This document shows positions 47,160 to 59,306 of a stretch of 64,000 bases of DNA, piece after piece. Under the pieces are notes generated by a model. That model made no database searches. It was not told the origin of the DNA and worked only from the letters and a program-made list of their open reading frames with translations. Source of the stretch: Gossypium raimondii (lineage: Eukaryota > Streptophyta > Magnoliopsida > Malvales > Malvaceae); the NCBI RefSeq assembly GCF_025698545.1, contig NC_068570.1:9936001-10000000 (forward strand), written 5' to 3'. Position 1 is the first letter of the stretch, and each line of letters opens with the position of its first letter. A program made the position numbers and the translations under genes.

Positions 47160-48413
47160 GTGTTTATGTTTAAGGGCATCACTCCAATCTCATTCAGCAC
47201 CTGTTTTGTGAACGCACAGTCTCAGAAGAGGTGGGAGATTATTGTGTCATCCTCCTTGCAAAGTGGACAGAGAGCATCCTCTCGAAGTTTTTTGCATTTT
47301 ATTTTCATTAGCGTAGGCAAATAATTGTTTGTAATTTTCCAAAAATTAATTCGAATCTGGCTGGGGATTTTAAGATTCCATATCGTTGTATAAAATTATT
47401 TTGCATCGTCATTCTGGTCTATATTGTTGTATCCCAGCGGGTTTTGTTCATGTGTAACAATCCACTTCCATCCTCCTTTTACAATATATTCTCCCAAATT
47501 ATCTCCCCTCCAGGCTTCTTCATCAGTTTGCGTAGCATTCTGTAGTGGAATGGCTATTACCCTCTCAGCTTGCTCCTCACTAAATAGCCTTTCTCTAACA
47601 ACCTCTTTCCAGGTAAAAGTTTCACTATCAATTAAATCTGCTACTGATGAATAGTTTATATCAATATTCTAAAATTCAACTTTTCCATCTCCAGGTCTTG
47701 GCAGCCATGCGTCATTCCATATATTCACCAATTTACCATTGTCGATTCTCCATCCTGTGACCTTTTTTTAAAAGACTACGGGCACCCCAAATACTATGCC
47801 AGGTAAAAGAAGGGTAAGACCCTAAACCTGCATTCATAAATTCTCCTCGAGGATAGTATTTTGCTTTCATAACACGCACAAATAAACTGCTAGGATTGGC
47901 AATTAGATTTCATCCTTGTTTTACCAACAGAGCTAAATTAAACTATGATAAATCCCTAAATCCCATTCCCCATTGCACTTTTGGGATGCACATAGAGCTC
48001 CAATTTCACCAATGTATGCCTTTGTTCATCTTTAAATTGCGCCACCAGAACTTGCACATCAAACTCTCTAACTCTCAACATAATGACACGAGTAACTTAA
48101 AACATTGCATTGAATAAATTGGAATGGCTTGTAAAATGAATTTAATAAAAGCTTCCTTCCCACCTACCGATAGGTTGTGCACACTCCAACTTTTCATTCT
48201 TTTTATAATTTTTTCTTTGATGTCCACAAAAGCACTCTTACTTCTCCTTCCAACCATTGCCAGTAACCCGAGATATTTCTCAGGGTTGTTTAACGTTCGA
48301 ACTCCCAATACTTTTCCAACTTGATGCCTGACCTGATAGATTAATGATTTGTCAAAATTCACTAATTGACCTGATAGATTTTCATACTCCTTTACTACTG
48401 ATTTCATTGCCAA
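47160..48413 (-). pseudogene. LINE fragment: end of reverse transcriptase plus zinc-binding region
   Basis: Minus-strand frame 48413-48075 has SGQLVNFDKSLIYQV, RTLNNPEKYLGLLAMVGR, KIIKRMKSWSVHNLSVGGKE and AIPIYSMQCFKL, typical of the thumb region that follows LINE reverse transcriptase. The rest (to about 47160) can be read with interruptions as the zinc-binding region with WKITNNYLPTLMKIKCKKL and ALCPLCKEDDTIISHLF. It lacks the endonuclease and palm domains. Dead fragment. Confidence 0.75.
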
Positions 48414-48998
48414 TGCTCCATGTTGTGTTTTTTTAATATAATTTATTTGTTTGTTATTTACTTAACTAGTATAAAGAAAATTATTATATACTAAAATGGT
48501 ATGGCAAAAAATATGTGATGTTTTCTAATTTTTATTTGTAATTATTATATATTTGTTTGTTTTTTACTTAGTTAATATTAAAAAAAATTTCCTAATTTTT
48601 AGGGCTTTTTATGTAGGCTAAATAAGGCATATATCCCAATTTTTTTATTTAGCCTTTTAGGCATTTTTTTTAAATTTAAGGAAATATGTCGTTTTTGGAG
48701 AGAGTGTGTGAAAGCGAGCCCAGCTGGACATGCTTTCAACCAACGGTCATTTTTTTTAACATTTGCAACGATAAAATTTTTGAAGGGCCCAATGGTAATT
48801 TTCTTCCTATAAATACTAGGTCATTTTTCATTCTTCTCATTTAAATCAAATTCTCTCAATTCTTTCTAAATTCTCAACTCTCTTAATTCTTTCAATTTTC
48901 TAAAGTTCTGTTCTAAATTTTCTGATACGCTTATTTAAAAATATTATATTTTTATTTAATTATTTCGTATATTATTCATTTCGATTAAATTTTCACAA
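48414..48998. other. AT-rich region upstream of the plant-mobile-domain fragment
   Basis: Includes a diverged direct repeat (TTTGTTTGTTATTTACTTA near 48447 and TTTGTTTGTTTTTTACTTAG near 48552) and a TATAAATACT box at about 48818-48827, about 175 bp upstream of the ATG at 48999. This may be the old promoter of the fragment below. Confidence 0.4.
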
Positions 48999-49240
48999 AT
49001 GACAACCTCTTTGATTGGTTTCGACGACAAACACATTTCGACATAAATAGGCGGATGATCGTGTTTTGGAGGGATTCATACATAACCTATTAAAGAGCTC
49101 AAATACTGAAATTCATCGTTACATGCAAGACGCGAGATTCTTGCATCCGTCTTGTATGCTTAGGAGCTGTAAACTCGATCCTACACTCATCAACGTGTTG
49201 GTCAAAAGATAGAGGCCCAAGACATACACTTTCTATCTTT
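48999..49240 (+). pseudogene. Plant mobile domain (MAIN-like) protein, N-terminal fragment
   Basis: ATG 48999 gives MTTSLIGFDDKHIST, then a stop and a +1 shift. From 49051 the frame reads ADDRVLEGFIHNLL, HRYMQDARFLHPSCML and CKLDPTLINVLVKR, followed by TAG (49210-49212) where the family has Trp. These are the conserved opening residues of the plant mobile domain. The family occurs both as host genes (MAIN, MAIL1 in Arabidopsis) and inside transposons. The fragment ends where LINE sequence begins at about 49240. Confidence 0.7.
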
Positions 49241-50460
49241 CATGCTTAAAAGTTATGCTTAGAAAGATAGGTTTTTTGGATCAGTGGATTTGCAAAGTTG
49301 TGCGATGTGTAGCTTCGATCTCTTACTCAGTGGTCTTGAATGGGGAGGTGGGTAATTCATTCTTTCCGTCGAGGGGTCTGCGTCAATGGGGCCCACTAAG
49401 TCCCAATCTTTTTCTTATTTGCGATAAAGGTTTATCTGCTCTCATTCAAATGACAGATATAAGGGGGTGATCTCAAAGGTTTTCTAATAAATAGGCATGC
49501 CCCTCTTGTCACTCACTTATTTTTCGCAAATGATAGTCTAATATTTGCTGATGCAACAGTTGATGTGGCTAGGGTTCTTAAAGAAAAGCTGGAGATTTAG
49601 GCTCAAAGTTCGGGCCAAGTGGTAAACTTTGATAAATCTGGGGTATTTTTCAGCTTAAATGTTCATCAGAATAATAGAGAGGAGGTGTGTCGACTTTTGG
49701 GAGTGAATTCGAGTATTAATCCGGAAAAATATCTTGATCTCCCTCCAATGGTGGGGCGAAATAAGAAAAGAGTATTTAAGGAGATTAAAGAGAAGCTAAT
49801 TAAAAGGGTTCTAGTTGGAGTTCAAGATTACTTTTAATGGGCGGGAGAGAAGTTTTAATATCGCACTTTATCATTAGAAATGCAGAATGTCTCATAATGG
49901 GTTCGGGCAGAGGCGAAGTTAGGGGGCAGGGGCCCGACCCCATAAAATGAAAAATTATTATTCAGGCCATTTAAAATTTTTTATAATTTTAAATTAATAA
50001 ATATAAAATTGTACTTTAAACTCTTAAAATCATTCGGCTCCCTAAAAAATTGTTTCGGCTTCACCCTTGGGATCGGGGATCAAAGTACATAACCTGGTCA
50101 GATCAATGGTGATAGTCGAAGTGACAGCAGTTCTTCATGGGCTCCAATTTGCATTAGATATGGGCTTCATAAATGCCATTCTGGAAAGTGATTCGAAGCT
50201 GGTTATCCAGAATATTCAACAAATGAGTGAAGATTACTCGGAATCTAGACCACTCACCTGGGATGCGAAGGTTCTTGCAAGGAACTTTATTTCTTGTTGA
50301 TTTCAATTTGTTGCATGAGAAGGGAACGCTGCAACGCATGCAGTGGCTGTCGAAGGTTTGCGAACGCTAGTGGACTCATTCTGGGTTGAAGATGCTTCAA
50401 CAAAAGTTTTGGAAGTGGTAGACTCAGATCGACGATTCAGTCATCCACCCTAGCCTCCTC
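49240..50460 (+). pseudogene. LINE fragment: reverse transcriptase and RNase H-like pieces
   Basis: Plus-strand pieces show SYSVVLNGEVGNSFF, LRQWGPLSPNLFL (the family has QGDPLSP), then VTHLFFANDSLIFADATVDV and VNFDKSGVFFSLNV, the palm and thumb of a LINE reverse transcriptase. After a MITE insertion (49908-50069) an RNase H-like C-terminus follows: EVTAVLHGLQFALDMGF, ILESDSKLVIQNIQQM, and a tail with EGNAATHAVAVEGL ending at about 50455. Most of the zinc-binding region between them is missing. Many stops. Confidence 0.75.
49908..50069. mobile_element. Short hAT-type MITE inside the LINE fragment
   Basis: About 162 bp with imperfect inverted ends (CAGAGGCGAAG at left, CTTCACCCTTG at right; 8 of 11 match). 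Flanks GGTTCGGG (49900-49907) and GGATCGGG (50070-50077) are an 8-bp duplication with one mismatch, the size made by hAT transposases. No coding capacity. Confidence 0.65.
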
Positions 50461-51181
50461 TACTATGATGTTGATTTTTGAGTTGAGAAATGTCAAAATC
50501 TTCCTGTAAATCTCAACTCGCCTCCTTGTCTGGCCGATCTTTCACCATAATTTTGGGGGTTATGGCCGTTTGGTGTTTCAGGTACGCGAAGGGACTGGAA
50601 GAAGGTTCTGGAGAGGGTTGTGTTTCTTTTTTTTTTGTTTTCGTTACTGTGCTGTTAGAACTTTACTTTTGTTTGCTTGTTGGATTACTTTTGGACTTCT
50701 TTATTTTTTGGTCTTCCAGGCCCATATATTTCAAACGGACTTTGACTAAAAAAATTAACTTTGAAAATAAATATATGAATGAATTATTTTAAATATATAA
50801 ATACAGATTAATTAGTAAATATATTCTTCAAAACAACATCAAATTTCAACTTTGGAGTTTGACTTATTGGTCAAAGGATAAGCCATACCCATGTCATGAG
50901 ATCAAGTTGCAGAAATTGCGTGTAAGGGTATACTCTTACTAGTGATATGTGAATAGAAAATTGTTCTAGATGAATATAAACATTTAATTCAACTTAAATG
51001 AAAATGAAAGAATGAAATAAAATCTGTTAAATTTTCCACAAAGAAAATCTTCTGGGGGGTGGGACCTATGTAATGGAGAAAGTGCTACATCACTGTTGGC
51101 CTTTGTTAAATTTTCTAGGGAGTGGGACCTATTTAATGAACTTAATGGAGAAAGGGTTGCCTCCTTTACCTTTACTAGTAG
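50461..51181. other. Intergenic DNA upstream of the RLP pseudogene
   Basis: Includes a T-rich stretch (50622-50650) and AT-rich sequence. At 51036-51070 and 51104-51135 two copies of AAATTTTC..GGGTGGGACCTA or GGAGTGGGACCTA form a diverged direct repeat about 70 bp apart. No gene seen. Confidence 0.45.
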
Positions 51182-51189
51182 TATATAAA
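51182..51189 (+). promoter_or_regulatory. TATA box of the RLP gene
   Basis: TATATAAAA-type box about 70 bp upstream of the ATG at 51255, in the right place for a short-leader plant promoter. Confidence 0.6.
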
Positions 51190-51254
51190 ACCCAAGGGTG
51201 CAGCGCTGTGAAATCATATCAAGTGATCTGAGTGTTGGGATTAAATTGAGATCC

Positions 51255-54200
51255 ATGGAGAGGAAAGTGTTGAGGGGGGTTATGGCAATTTTCCTCTTAG
51301 GGGGGTGGTGTCATTGTGATGGCTGCTTGGACCACGAAAAAACTGCTCTCTTGCAACTTAAACATTCCTTCAATTATCACAACCATGGTTTAGATGAATG
51401 GGTGGAGGGAGATTGTTGTAAATGGAAAAGGGTTGAGTGTAATATTTTCACTGGTCGAATCATTCGACTTTTCCTTAACCTTACAGCCATTGAACACCAA
51501 CATGGCTTCTTTAATACTCATCATGTGGGGAACGGTGTAGAGTAGTATTGGGGAAAGAGGGAGCAATGGCATCTCAATGTTTCTTTGTTTCTTCCTTTTT
51601 CAAGAATTAAAGAGTGGGAATTCAATAGCTGGGTGTGTTAACAGTCAAGGTATTTTCACTTTTGTCTTCTTCTCTAATTACAACCATCAATTTATTTTAA
51701 TTATTAACTTATTTAATGTCACAACCAGTGAAGCATAATTGATGCGGCGAGAGTATAAATCAAATTTGTTTCCTTTGAGCTCCCACAGGTCCTTTTTGGA
51801 CCGTTTTGCAAAATGCACTCATTTAATCTTTGGAAATGTATTTCAAAACTTTGATGGACTTATGGGTATCTAAAGATATTTTCATAACATGTCCCATGTC
51901 CAACAAGTTAGGTGTTTTTTTTTTTCTCTTATATATTTTCACTAACTGTTGTATTTTTAATCTTTGTAGGTTTTGAGAAACTGTCAACAAAATTAGATAA
52001 ATTAGAAATGTTTGATTTAAGTTACAATTATTTTAACATAATCATCTTATTCTTTATAGAAACAAGGAGAATTGCGGGCTATGAAGCTTGAGGTGCTTGA
52101 TTTAAGTGTAAATTTCTTCAACAACACCATACTCTCATTCCTTGCTTTACTCTCAAATTTGAAGTTTTTGAATATCAAATCTAATAGATTGGAAGGAGCT
52201 ATACACATTAAAGGTATTTCTACTTCCTTTTATGCTAATTCTTTTAAGCCTTTGTTTTTCCTCTATTAAAAGTTAAAAATGCTCAAAACATTCCATGTGA
52301 TTCATATGATTTATTACTAATAAATTGTATTTGCCACTCTTCCTTGTTGGTTCTTGAGACATAAATGCTTTAAGCTATACATGGGTTTAACAAAATGAAT
52401 GATTTTGTTCCATCCCAAGGTATTTATCTATTATTTATTTTCTTTTGTATTGTCGGTCCAATATAGTTTTTAAACCAAAGATAAATGATGATTACAGATG
52501 ATGAAATAGAAATAAGGTTGATGAAATTAAAAGTGTTTCATTCGAGTCACAATCTCTTTAACAATAGTATATTGAGATCTTTTGGTAGGCTCTCAAATCA
52601 TAAGTCTTTATATTTTGGAGACACGAAATTCTATGAACCAATGAATTTGAAAGGTAAAATTAGCCATTCCACATTACTTTCTCTTAACAATTTAAATAAT
52701 TATATTCTTCATCCTCACTGTATATTGGGATTATTCATTTTTCTTCACCTACAGGTATTGCTAAAACAAAATTAATTTTATTATTATCATTCAAGAAAAT
52801 TAACATTTAGTCTTTTTCTTCTTCTTTTTTCATTAAGGATAATTTAGTATAAAATGCTATTAGGTTATTTTATAAATTTATAAATTTTGAAGCGACTTAA
52901 AAAAATCATTTTAAAGTATCAGGGCTTTCGCATCCTCCTTTTTCCTTTCTGCCACCCCTAATATTATTCCTCTTTTTATTCTTTTTTTTTTATTCCTATT
53001 GAAAATTTTATACCAAGTGACTGAGTTCATAAACTAAGATGGAAAAAACCTGTTATGCACCTTTTTGGGTAGATTTAAAATTGGTAGTGTTGGCAAAAAA
53101 TGAGATATTGAAACTTTGATGTTTCAAGTCATCAAGCACATACCTCTTTTTTAATCTATTCTTATTTGATTTCGGCTACTAATTTGATTGTATTTTATAA
53201 TGTTTGATTCTAATTATTAACTTTAAATATATAAATTTAGATTTCTTCTTAATTTGATTATATATTACCAAAAAAAAAAAAAAAGCAAACATAAATGTGT
53301 TTGTTTTCTATACGGATTTCACTATAATCGATAGATTTATTCCCATGGTTAAAGACTCTTGTCTTCACAAGATTTAGCTTTCAAGGAACCTTTATCCTAA
53401 TTCCTATAATTAATGTTTAGCAATTTTGTGTGTCCTGCCTTCACTTACATAGATTCAGAAATTTGGAAGAGTTATTCTTGCAAGGTTCTTGGACATTTGA
53501 CTTCTCTCAAGCGTTTGGTTTTATATAAATGTGAGATCAATGGAAGCCTAACCCTTCAAGGTATATAATTTGGATCTATCAATTTCTTTTATAACAAGTT
53601 GCAACCAAAATTATAAGTCTCCCCAGAATTGAATATTAATTAAATGTTTTAATTTTATTCACGAACTTGTTGTTTACGATTTTTAACGTTAAAAATGACT
53701 TTTTTAAGTGTTCTCAAAAGAGGGGCAAGGAGAAATAAGTTAAAGAATGTTTATCAATTTATTTATTTATTTGTAAATATAAAAGGCTTAAATCAAAACT
53801 TGTAAAACCTAACTATAGGATTTCACAACTGCCTATTCAATTTAATTTATTTAAATGTAATTAGAGAATATAAAATATTAATATATAAGTAATACTTTCA
53901 AATATATATATATAATTAATTTATTAATAGTTTAATATATTCTAAACCATTTGAATTAGACTAAGATGTTGTTCGGAATACTAAAAATTAAGTATTGAAT
54001 TTATATTAAAATTTGTTTGATATATCAATAAAATTAAATATTAAATATAATTATAAAATTAATATTTTAAATTATTGAATTTGATCTTATTAATACTAAC
54101 ATAGCATTTTATTTTGTACAATTTGGATATCTCATTTTTTAATATATATAAAAAGAGATGATTTATTTTTAAAATAAAACCAACTTAAGGTTGAAATTTA

Positions 54201-54943
54201 ACACTCTTATTTCACACTCTTTTTGTTGAACATTTTGTATTAACTTAAAAAATAATAAAATTATCAAATGGACAAAAAAATGAAAATTTTCAATGATTTT
54301 TTTAACACGCCAACAAAATTCAAGTCCAAATGTATGAAAGCTATAAACACCTAAAGTATATTTTAATAAAATAAATAAAATGTAAATAAGATGTTATATG
54401 CTTGTTTTTACTATTTTATTGATTTGATTACTTTCTTTAAGCACCTCTTTACGTAATTATTTAATATAACAGGCTTTTGCGGAATGACAAATCTTCAAGA
54501 ATTGGATTTCACCAACAGTAATTTAAAGGGTGGCTTGCCCAATTGCTTCTCCAACCTCACATCTTTACGTAAATTAGATCTAATTTCTTACAATATATTA
54601 GCCCTTCACAGTTTAAAATCCCTTGAAACATTAGCTCTTTCTTTCAATACATCTGTATTCCAATAACTTCTCTAGAAATATATCTGCCCTTGAGAGTATA
54701 ACATCTCTTGAAAGATTCTCTCTCTCTTCCAACCAATTTTTTGGAAATATTTTAGCTCTTAAGAATCTACCATCCCTCCAAGATTTGAGCCTTTCGAATC
54801 CCGATCTCATTGGGGCCTTTGTTCAACCTTTCAAAACTCAAATGCCTATATGCTGACAACAATATTGTACATGCTGGAACCCATATGCATTCTTTGGCCC
54901 CTTGTTCCAACTAAAAGATCTTAGTTTATCATGTTGTGGAGAT
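51255..54943 (+). pseudogene. LRR receptor-like protein (RLP), N-terminal half, several exons
   Basis: RLPs are surface proteins with extracellular leucine-rich repeats, often in immunity or development. ATG 51255 starts a basic stretch and hydrophobic signal peptide (VMAIFLLGGW), then the LRR N-cap GCLDHEKTALLQLK and GDCCKWKRVEC. Exon 1 (51255-51649, donor at 51650) has a stop at 51543-51545 and a frameshift near 51600. Short exons follow: 51970-about 52030 (LEMFDLSYNYF), about 52061-52215 (LEVLDLSVNFFNN), about 52497-52654 (LKVFHSSHNLFNN) and about 53450-53561 (HLTSLKRLVLYKCEINGSL, frameshifted). The large last exon starts at 54473 (MTNLQELDFTNSNLKGGLPN) and carries frameshifts near 54660 and 54840. 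One LRR per exon fits the multi-exon RLP clade. It stops at the hAT insertion. Confidence 0.85.
54936..54943 (+). repeat. Left target-site duplication of the hAT element
   Basis: GTGGAGAT, identical to 60759-60766. Removing the element and one copy joins SLSCCGD to the following GSF..RFFYHQHDLQYLDLS-type LRR sequence of the RLP. Confidence 0.95.
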
Positions 54944-54956
54944 CAGAGATTTAAAT

Positions 54957-55035
54957 TGCGGTCGCGTCGCGTTTGTCGCGGTCGCGGACATAACGGACGC
55001 TATTGCGGTCACTGCGGGTATCGCGGTCGTGAATT
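54957..55035. repeat. Left subterminal CpG-rich repeat block of the hAT element
   Basis: Repeated GCGGTCGCG/GTCGCGG units and ATAACGGACGCTATTGCGG in otherwise very AT-rich DNA. Confidence 0.75.
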
Positions 55036-55649
55036 TTTTTCAAATTCGCACAACTTACTGTAAAACATAGTAATTATAATTATAATTATAAAAAGTCACT
55101 TTGAATGATTTTTAGAGTGTTTTCTAACACTTATGAACCTTTATTAATATGACATGAGAACACAACTTTTATAATCATTAATTATTCTTATATTTATTTA
55201 CGAATTTTCTAAGAATGTTATATTAACTAATAACAAAGTAAAAAAAAAGGAAATATTAAACATTTATCATATTTAATAAGTTTGAAAGTTTTTATACATA
55301 AAAGAATTGAGAATTCATACATGAGAGATGTCTTCAATATTTCTTGACGACTTTGAAGATAGTGAAGATATAAATATGTGCAAAAGGAAAAAGGAATAGA
55401 TAAATTAATGAATAGATTCTCATTAATTATTCCTATTTCCTACCACTTATTCTCATCTCATTCTACTTTCATATATAATTTAACATGCTTCGATTCTTCA
55501 TTATCTTTTCATAAAATATACTTCATTCATTTATCTAAAGATATATATTATTTTAAATGTTTTAATATCATCAAAATTAAGAACAATAACAAAAGATTTC
55601 TTTAAAAAAAACATACCTTACAAATAATGATAGTGGCACGATTTAGTTT

Positions 55650-58600
55650 TCACCAATTAGTGAAATGACGAGGAAGATCAAATCCTTCACCTTCACTTTG
55701 AGAGCGTTCTTGACTTGATTCTCTTGGCCTTTGTCCAAAAATATATCCAAAAAAAGAAACATTTTCACCTTGGTTTTCATTCAATTGATATGGAGGATAT
55801 ATTTGAGGAGGAGGATACATGAAAGGTGGAGGTGGGTGATACATTGGTGGAGGAGGATACATTTGAGGCTGGTATGGCACACCATAATTAGGAAATGGTG
55901 GATAATAACCATATGGTTGTGGATAACCATGTGAAGGTTGTTCTGGTGGATAAAAACCTTGAGTGCTAGTAGATGAATCACTATACCCAAGGTTACTAGA
56001 ACTCGATCTCCTACCACTACCAGATGAAGAGCCTATAGAAGTATGCTTCTTGCCTTTTCCCTGTGATGGAGCTCTAGGTTCACTTCTATCTCTCCTAGGT
56101 TTAGGAAACATATTTCCATCAAACTCTGATCTGTCACGAAAATGTCCACCAGTGGTACCACCCCCATATTCTCCTCCATCTCGACTAGAAGACCTAATTT
56201 CACCTCTATCACCACTATATCCGTCATCCTCATCAATTGGACTTAAACCACCACCATCGGGTCCATCGCCACTCTGACTTGGAGTTGAACTAGAACTTGA
56301 ATGAGACAAAATTTGTTGTTGCGATTGATCAACATCCATTTCATCATCGAGGTATCCACAGACAACACACAAGCATTTTCACCATCTAACAATGGATTCT
56401 CTTTCTCATGAAGCCATTCTGATAGTGGATCAACATCTTCAAAGATATAATCAAGGCTGATAGGATTAAAACTAGCATTTATATCATCAGTGCTCATTCT
56501 TTGTTGATGCCTCATCTTAAGCCTCATATTATAATAGGTAAACACTAGTTTTTCAAGTTTTTTATACTTTAACCTATTTCTTGCCTTGGTGTGAATATAA
56601 CTAAATTTGCTCCAATTTCGTTCGCAATTTGATGCTGAAGTTGTTTGACTAAGCACTTTAATTGCTAATTTTTGTAATTCGGGAACACATGTGTCGTATA
56701 TCATCCACCACTCAGCTGCATAATATTATTTAAATTTCAAAATAACTTTAAAATGTACAATATAATTAAATAATATAAATTAAATTAAATAATTTAATTA
56801 ACTATTTACCCGGATTCATTTGCTTCCAAGCTCTTTGTGCTTGTGGAGTACCGAATGTCTCATGTTTATCTCTAAATAGTAACAACTGCATAAATAAAAG
56901 ATAGAGTAAAAATAAAAATAAAAATTCTATTTCAAATTATTTAACTAAGTTACAAATAATAGTAGTTGAATCTAACCTGATTAACCATTCTGACTTGAGT
57001 ATCCATAGAAGGTTCTAATCTTTCAATTACTGATCGTGTACCTTCTAATGTTTCTATTAGTACATTCTCAGAATGCTCCACCCCAAATTGAAATTGAGGG
57101 TTGAGAAAATAACCTAAGTATAATTTATAAGAATATCATCAAATAATAATAATCTAAAGCTTAAAATAATAAAATATAAAAATAGTTCTTAATTATATGA
57201 AACATTTTATCTTACCAGCTGAATGCAAGTCGGAATGCATAAAATTCCATCTATTGTCAATAATCTTTTCATACTCTGTGAAATATCGACAATTTTGTTG
57301 AATTGCTCGTTTAGCCTATCAATGACCTCATAAATAAAGCCCATCGTTGGTTTTTCATCGCTATCCACAAGTCTCAATACTCTTACTAAGGGCTCATAAA
57401 CTTTTATGAGGTCATTGGCTTTTTTTCAAAAATCTTTTCCCAAAACAATTTTTTTGGCTTCATAAGCAGGCCCTGACTTTTGCTTTCCCCATTTGATTCT
57501 TTAAATTCCTATATATTCATAAGAAAAATTTTAAAATAATATAATTTAAATTATTTGGAACTAATAAAATCACTAAAGGTTACTATATTTAAGTAATTAT
57601 AGTAACTAATTATAAAATACTGACCTTTGAATTAAACATTTCTCTCAAACCTTGCTTTTGTCTTGTTATCTCTTCAAGTTGAATGAAATGAGTTGCAAAT
57701 CGAGTAAGAGCGGGTCGAAGTATTTGTTTCCCTTGTGTATACTTCTTCATCAAATCAACAGTCCAAATGTGATTGTATATAAAGCAAGTCACTTTTTTTG
57801 CCTCATCTAACACTTTTGCTACACTAGGCTTTTTCCCAATATCTTCAAGGCATAAATCTAAACAGTGAGTTGCACATGAGGTCCAATATAGATGTTGTCT
57901 TTTCAACATTAATTTTTTTCCAGCAGCTTTCATTGCTGCCTCATTATCAGTCACTATTTGGACAATGTAATTTTCTCCAATTTCTTCTACAACTGAATCT
58001 AACAAACGGTAGTAGAATTCAACATCTCTACTACGGACACTTGAGACATCTACCGATTTCCAAAAAATGGTTCCTTTACTGCAATAAACAAGAAAATTAA
58101 TGATGTGCATTTGATTCAAACTGTTGGTCCAACCATCACACATTAGAATTGCACCCAATTCTTTCCAATGAGTCTTTAGTACATTTACCCAATCATGAAC
58201 TCGTTGATACTCTGACTCCAAATACACATCTGAAACCTCATAAGGTGTTGGGAGCTTTATACCTTGTCCAACTTCTGTTGCCACTTGAATTAAGTTATAC
58301 AACCATGGAGAGCTTGCTAATTGAAAAGGAAGTCTTTCATATATTATAAATTTAGATACCGCTTCACCTATCTTCCTTCGAAAACTCTTTAAAAAAGAGT
58401 CATTGACCTTTGGTTGCTTTGAACTTTTGCTTTTAACCAATTTAGGTATAACTCCCCTTAAGGTAAACTCAGACTCACCTGGAATAGATTTACTTGTTCT
58501 TTCTCTATTATGTTCTCTAACTGATCCATGAGAAGATCGCCCTTCTTCATAAATGTTATCCCAACCACCAGTACTTCGTCTGAATTCTTCCCTTCTATGC

Positions 58601-59104
58601 CACTCGTGTTGTGATTGGATACTTTCTCGAGTTGCTTGCCTTATAGCAGAAACCTCATCAATGAATCCCTCGTGCTCATCCTCCTCTTCTGTTAATTGAG
58701 ATAAGAATTTATCTTTTCTCCTCTTTTTGTCTATTTTCTTTGTGTTGCTTTCTTTTAGTACATTCATCATACTTTCTCTAATGACACCTGTTAATAAAAT
58801 AAAAATAATTCACACTTTATATTATTATCAATTATATATAATCTTTATTGATAAATTTACAATAACATTTAATAATAATAATAAAGTATCACATACCAGT
58901 AACATTAGGGCATGGTGCAACATTGCTGGTTTTATGAGCAATGTGCTCTTTAAATCGTGTTATTCCTCCTTTCACAACTTTACCACAAAGTTTACAGACG
59001 ATACTTCCTCTCGCATTTGGCACTGGAGTTCCAAAGTGCCAACCTATATCATTACTTGGTGCACCCTCCAATCCTTTAGTCGGGAACTCTTCACGTGGTG
59101 GCAT
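55650..59104 (-). pseudogene. hAT transposase (BED finger, DUF659, hAT C-terminal domain), six exons
   Basis: Exon 1 (59104-58897) is a BED zinc finger: W-H-F-G-T-P, CKLCGKVVKGGITRFKEH. Exon 2 (58787-57625) contains DUF659 with LMCDGWTNSLNQ, VTDNEAAMKAAG and CATHCLDLCLEDIGK, covering the first two acidic positions of the RNase H-like fold. Exon 3 (57508-57216), exon 4 (57113-56977) and exon 5 (56885-56810) have good GT-AG sites and matching phases. Exon 6 (from 56715) holds the dimerisation domain with SNCERNWSKFSYIHTKARN, where the Glu completes the triad, and a long low-complexity Pro/Tyr-rich tail. Lesions: frameshift near 57490, TGA at 57428-57426, frameshift near 56370. It probably mobilised this copy; now inactive. 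Confidence 0.85.
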
Positions 59105-59269
59105 GCTTTATTTTTATTTATATAAGAAACATAAAATTATATTTAGAAATATAAGCAACTCATTACTTATATTATCAACAATATAATACCAAAAAAGTAA
59201 ACAAAATTTAAAGCTAAAGTAAAGACCTAATATTATAGAAATAAATAAATAAATATTGTGTAAAACAAT

Positions 59270-59306
<37 letters not shown>

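Noticed and set aside
47424..48117. Plus-strand ORFs
   Set aside because: Antisense to the LINE fragment; no domains.
55731..56277. Plus-strand ORFs opposite the transposase tail
   Set aside because: Antisense shadows of the Pro/Tyr-rich tail.
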